Part shown: positions 61,757 through 64,000 of the stretch, piece by piece | How the letters are laid out: every line of letters begins with the position of its first letter | Numbering within the stretch: the stretch's first letter is position 1 | The notes under the pieces: generated by a model | Told to the model about the DNA's origin: nothing | What the model saw: the letters and a program-made list of their open reading frames with translations, nothing else | The model's database searches: none | Position numbers and translations under genes: made by a program | NCBI GenBank assembly: GCA_047495785.1 | Contig: JBLDXI010000012.1 | Span: forward strand, 1 to 64,000 | Length of the DNA stretch: 64,000 bases | Direction: 5' to 3' | Source of the DNA: Lepidodermella squamata | Lineage: Eukaryota > Gastrotricha

Positions 61757-63375
61757 CTTTTTTGCAAAATGAAAATGAATCTAATTCTAACGCGCAAAAA
61801 ATATAAGAATTAAGCTGGATGATGGTCGGATAATTGGTCAAATAATCCAAGAGAGGAAATCAATCGATTTTTTAATGAGTAATTGGGAAAACAACAAGAA
61901 TTCGCCGCTAGGATCGCGCAACTCCCTAAGCAATAAAGATTTCAATTTAAAAATGCGCCCGTGGCAAGTTTTAATCCGTGTTTCATGCGAGCCAATAAGA
62001 CCAGCGTGTCTACTTAAATGAGGATTTATGCATGGCTCAACAACTTTTTTAGATATAAATCGAGGCTAGGCTATATTGTGACTTGAATGAAACACGACGG
62101 GATCAAGTGATTGATAATGTGTCATATAATTGCCATATAGGTCCACTCACTCGCATGATTAAATATCGCGGCAATGGGGTTTCGTCGTGTGCCCGGATGC
62201 ATGTTCATTATTACAATATATTGTCCATGCACAAGTGCCTAGGGCTTTGCCGTTATTATTGCCAGCGATGTGATGTCTTTCTTTTTTGGTCGGGAGCACG
62301 TATTTTATGAAAACGAAAAGCAGCGGAGTGGCTGTGATGACGCGGAGACGCGCATATTCAGCCGCGCTCGACCACCTCCGCGATGAATACAACCCACTTT
62401 TCCGCTGGTTATTGCAAGGTCCGCTCTTCGCACTTCCGGTGTCGTCTTATTAGGATGCGCATACCACGCCATTTCCTGCTATTTCACTAGACTTATCAAT
62501 CTCAGTTGATTCTTTGATATAAGAAACTCTGAGTTAAACTTATTTTGGCTCTACCGAGACGAGAACGCCACAAAACGATCTGAGAACCTGCCGAGTAGTT
62601 TCGGCAACGTGGTGATAGGGAAAGTTAGCTTTGATATTTGATCGCTATAACAAGTGAGAATTGGGATTTTGCAAAATTTTAGACATCTTGATGAGATTTC
62701 GATGTCACTTTAAAGATCAATTAACGACGAGTCGAGCGATATAAAAAATGGGTTGATGCTGGTCATCTGGGTTGCAGAGCAAATGGGCTTCAAAGCTTAG
62801 ACGCGAAAAAAGTTAATATATTGGGCTGAAGGTCGAATATCCATCGATGTCCACCAATGGTTGTAATCCGGAATCCAGAATCATCAAATCCGGATAATGA
62901 AAAATGCGCGCTTTAGAACCTTATTTTATTGCATCAATTAAAATAATAATCCCCCACTCAATAAATTCTGATGTTATGCACAGTCGAAATTTTTCAGGTT
63001 AATCTGAGGTGAGGAATTTCGTTTTGGATATTCGAAAACTTTGTTGAAACAACCTGGTGTAAGGAATGAAAGCTGATTTTCGGCTGAAACGGTTAGAAGT
63101 GAAATTAGACCTGAAGATCGATAGCCCAGCCTAATTCGGGATCGGAGCACATCGAGAAGCTTCATTTAGCTTGGAAACTGGAGTAAGCCTGGAATAAATA
63201 AAGGACATGTGAGCTTTGACAGCGCCTCATCCAATCTAGAATCTGAATCTCATCCCTGAAACACTGATTTTTTACCCGAATTTTCGATGGATAAATACGT
63301 CATTTATTTTCTGATTGGCAAACATAATTTTCGGAATCTGACAAAAAACTAGACTACGAAAAGCAGACGGAAATG
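61757..63375. other. Intergenic with a dispersed repeat
   Basis: The part at 62745-62990 (GGTCATCTGG...CAAATGGGCTTCAAAG, then CATCAATTAAAATAATAAT) resembles 43437-43600, the right side of the 1.1-kb inverted structure. No gene is supported. Confidence 0.5.
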
Positions 63376-64000
63376 TTAGTCACGAGTAAGGACTTTATGA
63401 CCTGTCCGCATTGTAAACAAAACTGCCGGCGTGATGCTAATAGCTGCGATGTAGACACACATGTTGAAGCGCTCGACGACCTCGGCAATAAATATCCACT
63501 GGGCCGATACGTACTCTGGGTCGTTCGAATTAGGATGCTCGTCATCTTTGACAGAGGCCGAATCACCATTATTGCTTTCCGAGGCGCTGTCACCCCGCCG
63601 ATTCGCGAACAAATCAGGGCGAATTTGAAAAATTTCTTGCAAAGCGCTGGAGACAGGGATTCGCTCCGTAGTTTTCGTCGTATCAAATTCGACGATAAAA
63701 ACCTTCCCAACAGCTAGGAAAAACTTGAAAATCTTCCCATTCGGCTTTGAAATCTGAAAATTACCGATTTAGCTGGTGGATAAATGTAAATTGGGAAGAA
63801 CTTACGTTGTACTTTACCCGAGCTTTTCGAACCAGATAGAAAATGATTGTTTCCCCTAAAAGGGCTATGACACCAATGTAGCCCATTTGCAGGTCGATGT
63901 ACAGGGTAAGAAGGGGTACATCTTCGCCAGATCGAGGAATGTCAGGCAAAATCATTCCCTGGAAAAAAAGTAAGGTTACGAAAGCCACTTTAAGGTGGAA
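63376..64000 (-). CDS. Nicotinic-type Cys-loop channel, 3' exons, cut by window edge
   Basis: Minus exons 63806..64000 (open at the edge) and 63376..63753 join across a 52-nt intron (donor GTAAGT, acceptor TTTTCAG) in frame, giving the C-terminal 190 residues or so. The first exon covers the end of TM2 (VAFVTLLFFQGMILPDIP), the loop SGEDVPLLTLYIDLQ, and TM3 (GYIGVIALLGETIIFYLV). The second covers the intracellular loop and TM4 (SAQWIFIAEVVERFNMCVYI, then ITPAVLF), placed as in nicotinic receptors just before the C-terminus. The TM2 part is unusual: FFQG and a Pro in ILPDIP replace the common LLVSEIIP pattern, so pore properties may differ. The intracellular loop is short and Ser/Asp/Asn-rich. 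The ligand-binding domain lies beyond the window, so ligand and ion selectivity cannot be judged. Confidence 0.85.

Overview
The window is nuclear DNA from an invertebrate animal. The signs are spliceosomal GT-AG introns, many only 52-68 nt long; TATA-box promoters and AATAAA signals; a rhodopsin-type GPCR; a nicotinic-type Cys-loop channel; and a mosaic CCP/trypsin protease. The phylum cannot be fixed from the sequence. An ecdysozoan-like invertebrate is only a guess, because the virus-like element at the left resembles the C. elegans F54H12.2/F54H12.3 pair.

Region 1 (1 to about 8.2 kb) is the end of an integrated Polinton/Maverick-type virus-like element, with nearly all genes on the minus strand. 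It carries an adenovirus-type protease (cut by the window edge), an F54H12.2-like probable major capsid protein with a 58-nt intron, a basic pVI/core-like protein, a penton-like protein, two small membrane proteins, a retroviral-type integrase with a C-terminal chromodomain (F54H12.3-like), a TATA-binding-protein (TBP) homologue, a basic protein and an unknown 268-aa protein. The polymerase and packaging ATPase usual for Polintons are not here and would lie left of position 1. The TBP is the surprise, since it is not a standard Polinton gene.

Region 2 (10.0-16.8 kb) holds a five-exon peptide-type GPCR, a secreted peptide, and a GC-rich block with a CCAAT/TATA promoter driving a 188-aa disordered protein with NPTP repeats.

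Region 3 (14.3 kb and 18.6-61.8 kb) is a cluster of about 21 small, mostly single-exon genes on both strands, each encoding a signal peptide plus a short mature chain. At least eleven share a motif at the predicted mature N-terminus, roughly aromatic-x-x-L-x-D-[IL]-[NS]-[DE]-[DE], and several share a C-terminal block near RKLRKFE...DIN. Further pairs are linked by other motifs: PRFNI..T, W-R-x-x-K...W-x-V-N, and GHP. This looks like an expanding, undescribed family of secreted peptides. One gene with its promoter is a recent tandem duplicate. The cluster is interleaved with MITE-like hairpins, a 532-bp tandem duplication containing tRNA-like SINE heads, and fold-back elements.

Also present are an eight-exon minus-strand gene (31.8-35.6 kb) with a secreted CCP-trypsin-CCP-CCP-CCP-ankyrin design, a decayed NEK-kinase/ankyrin pseudogene (55.0-56.2 kb), and the 3' exons of a divergent Cys-loop channel running off the right edge.
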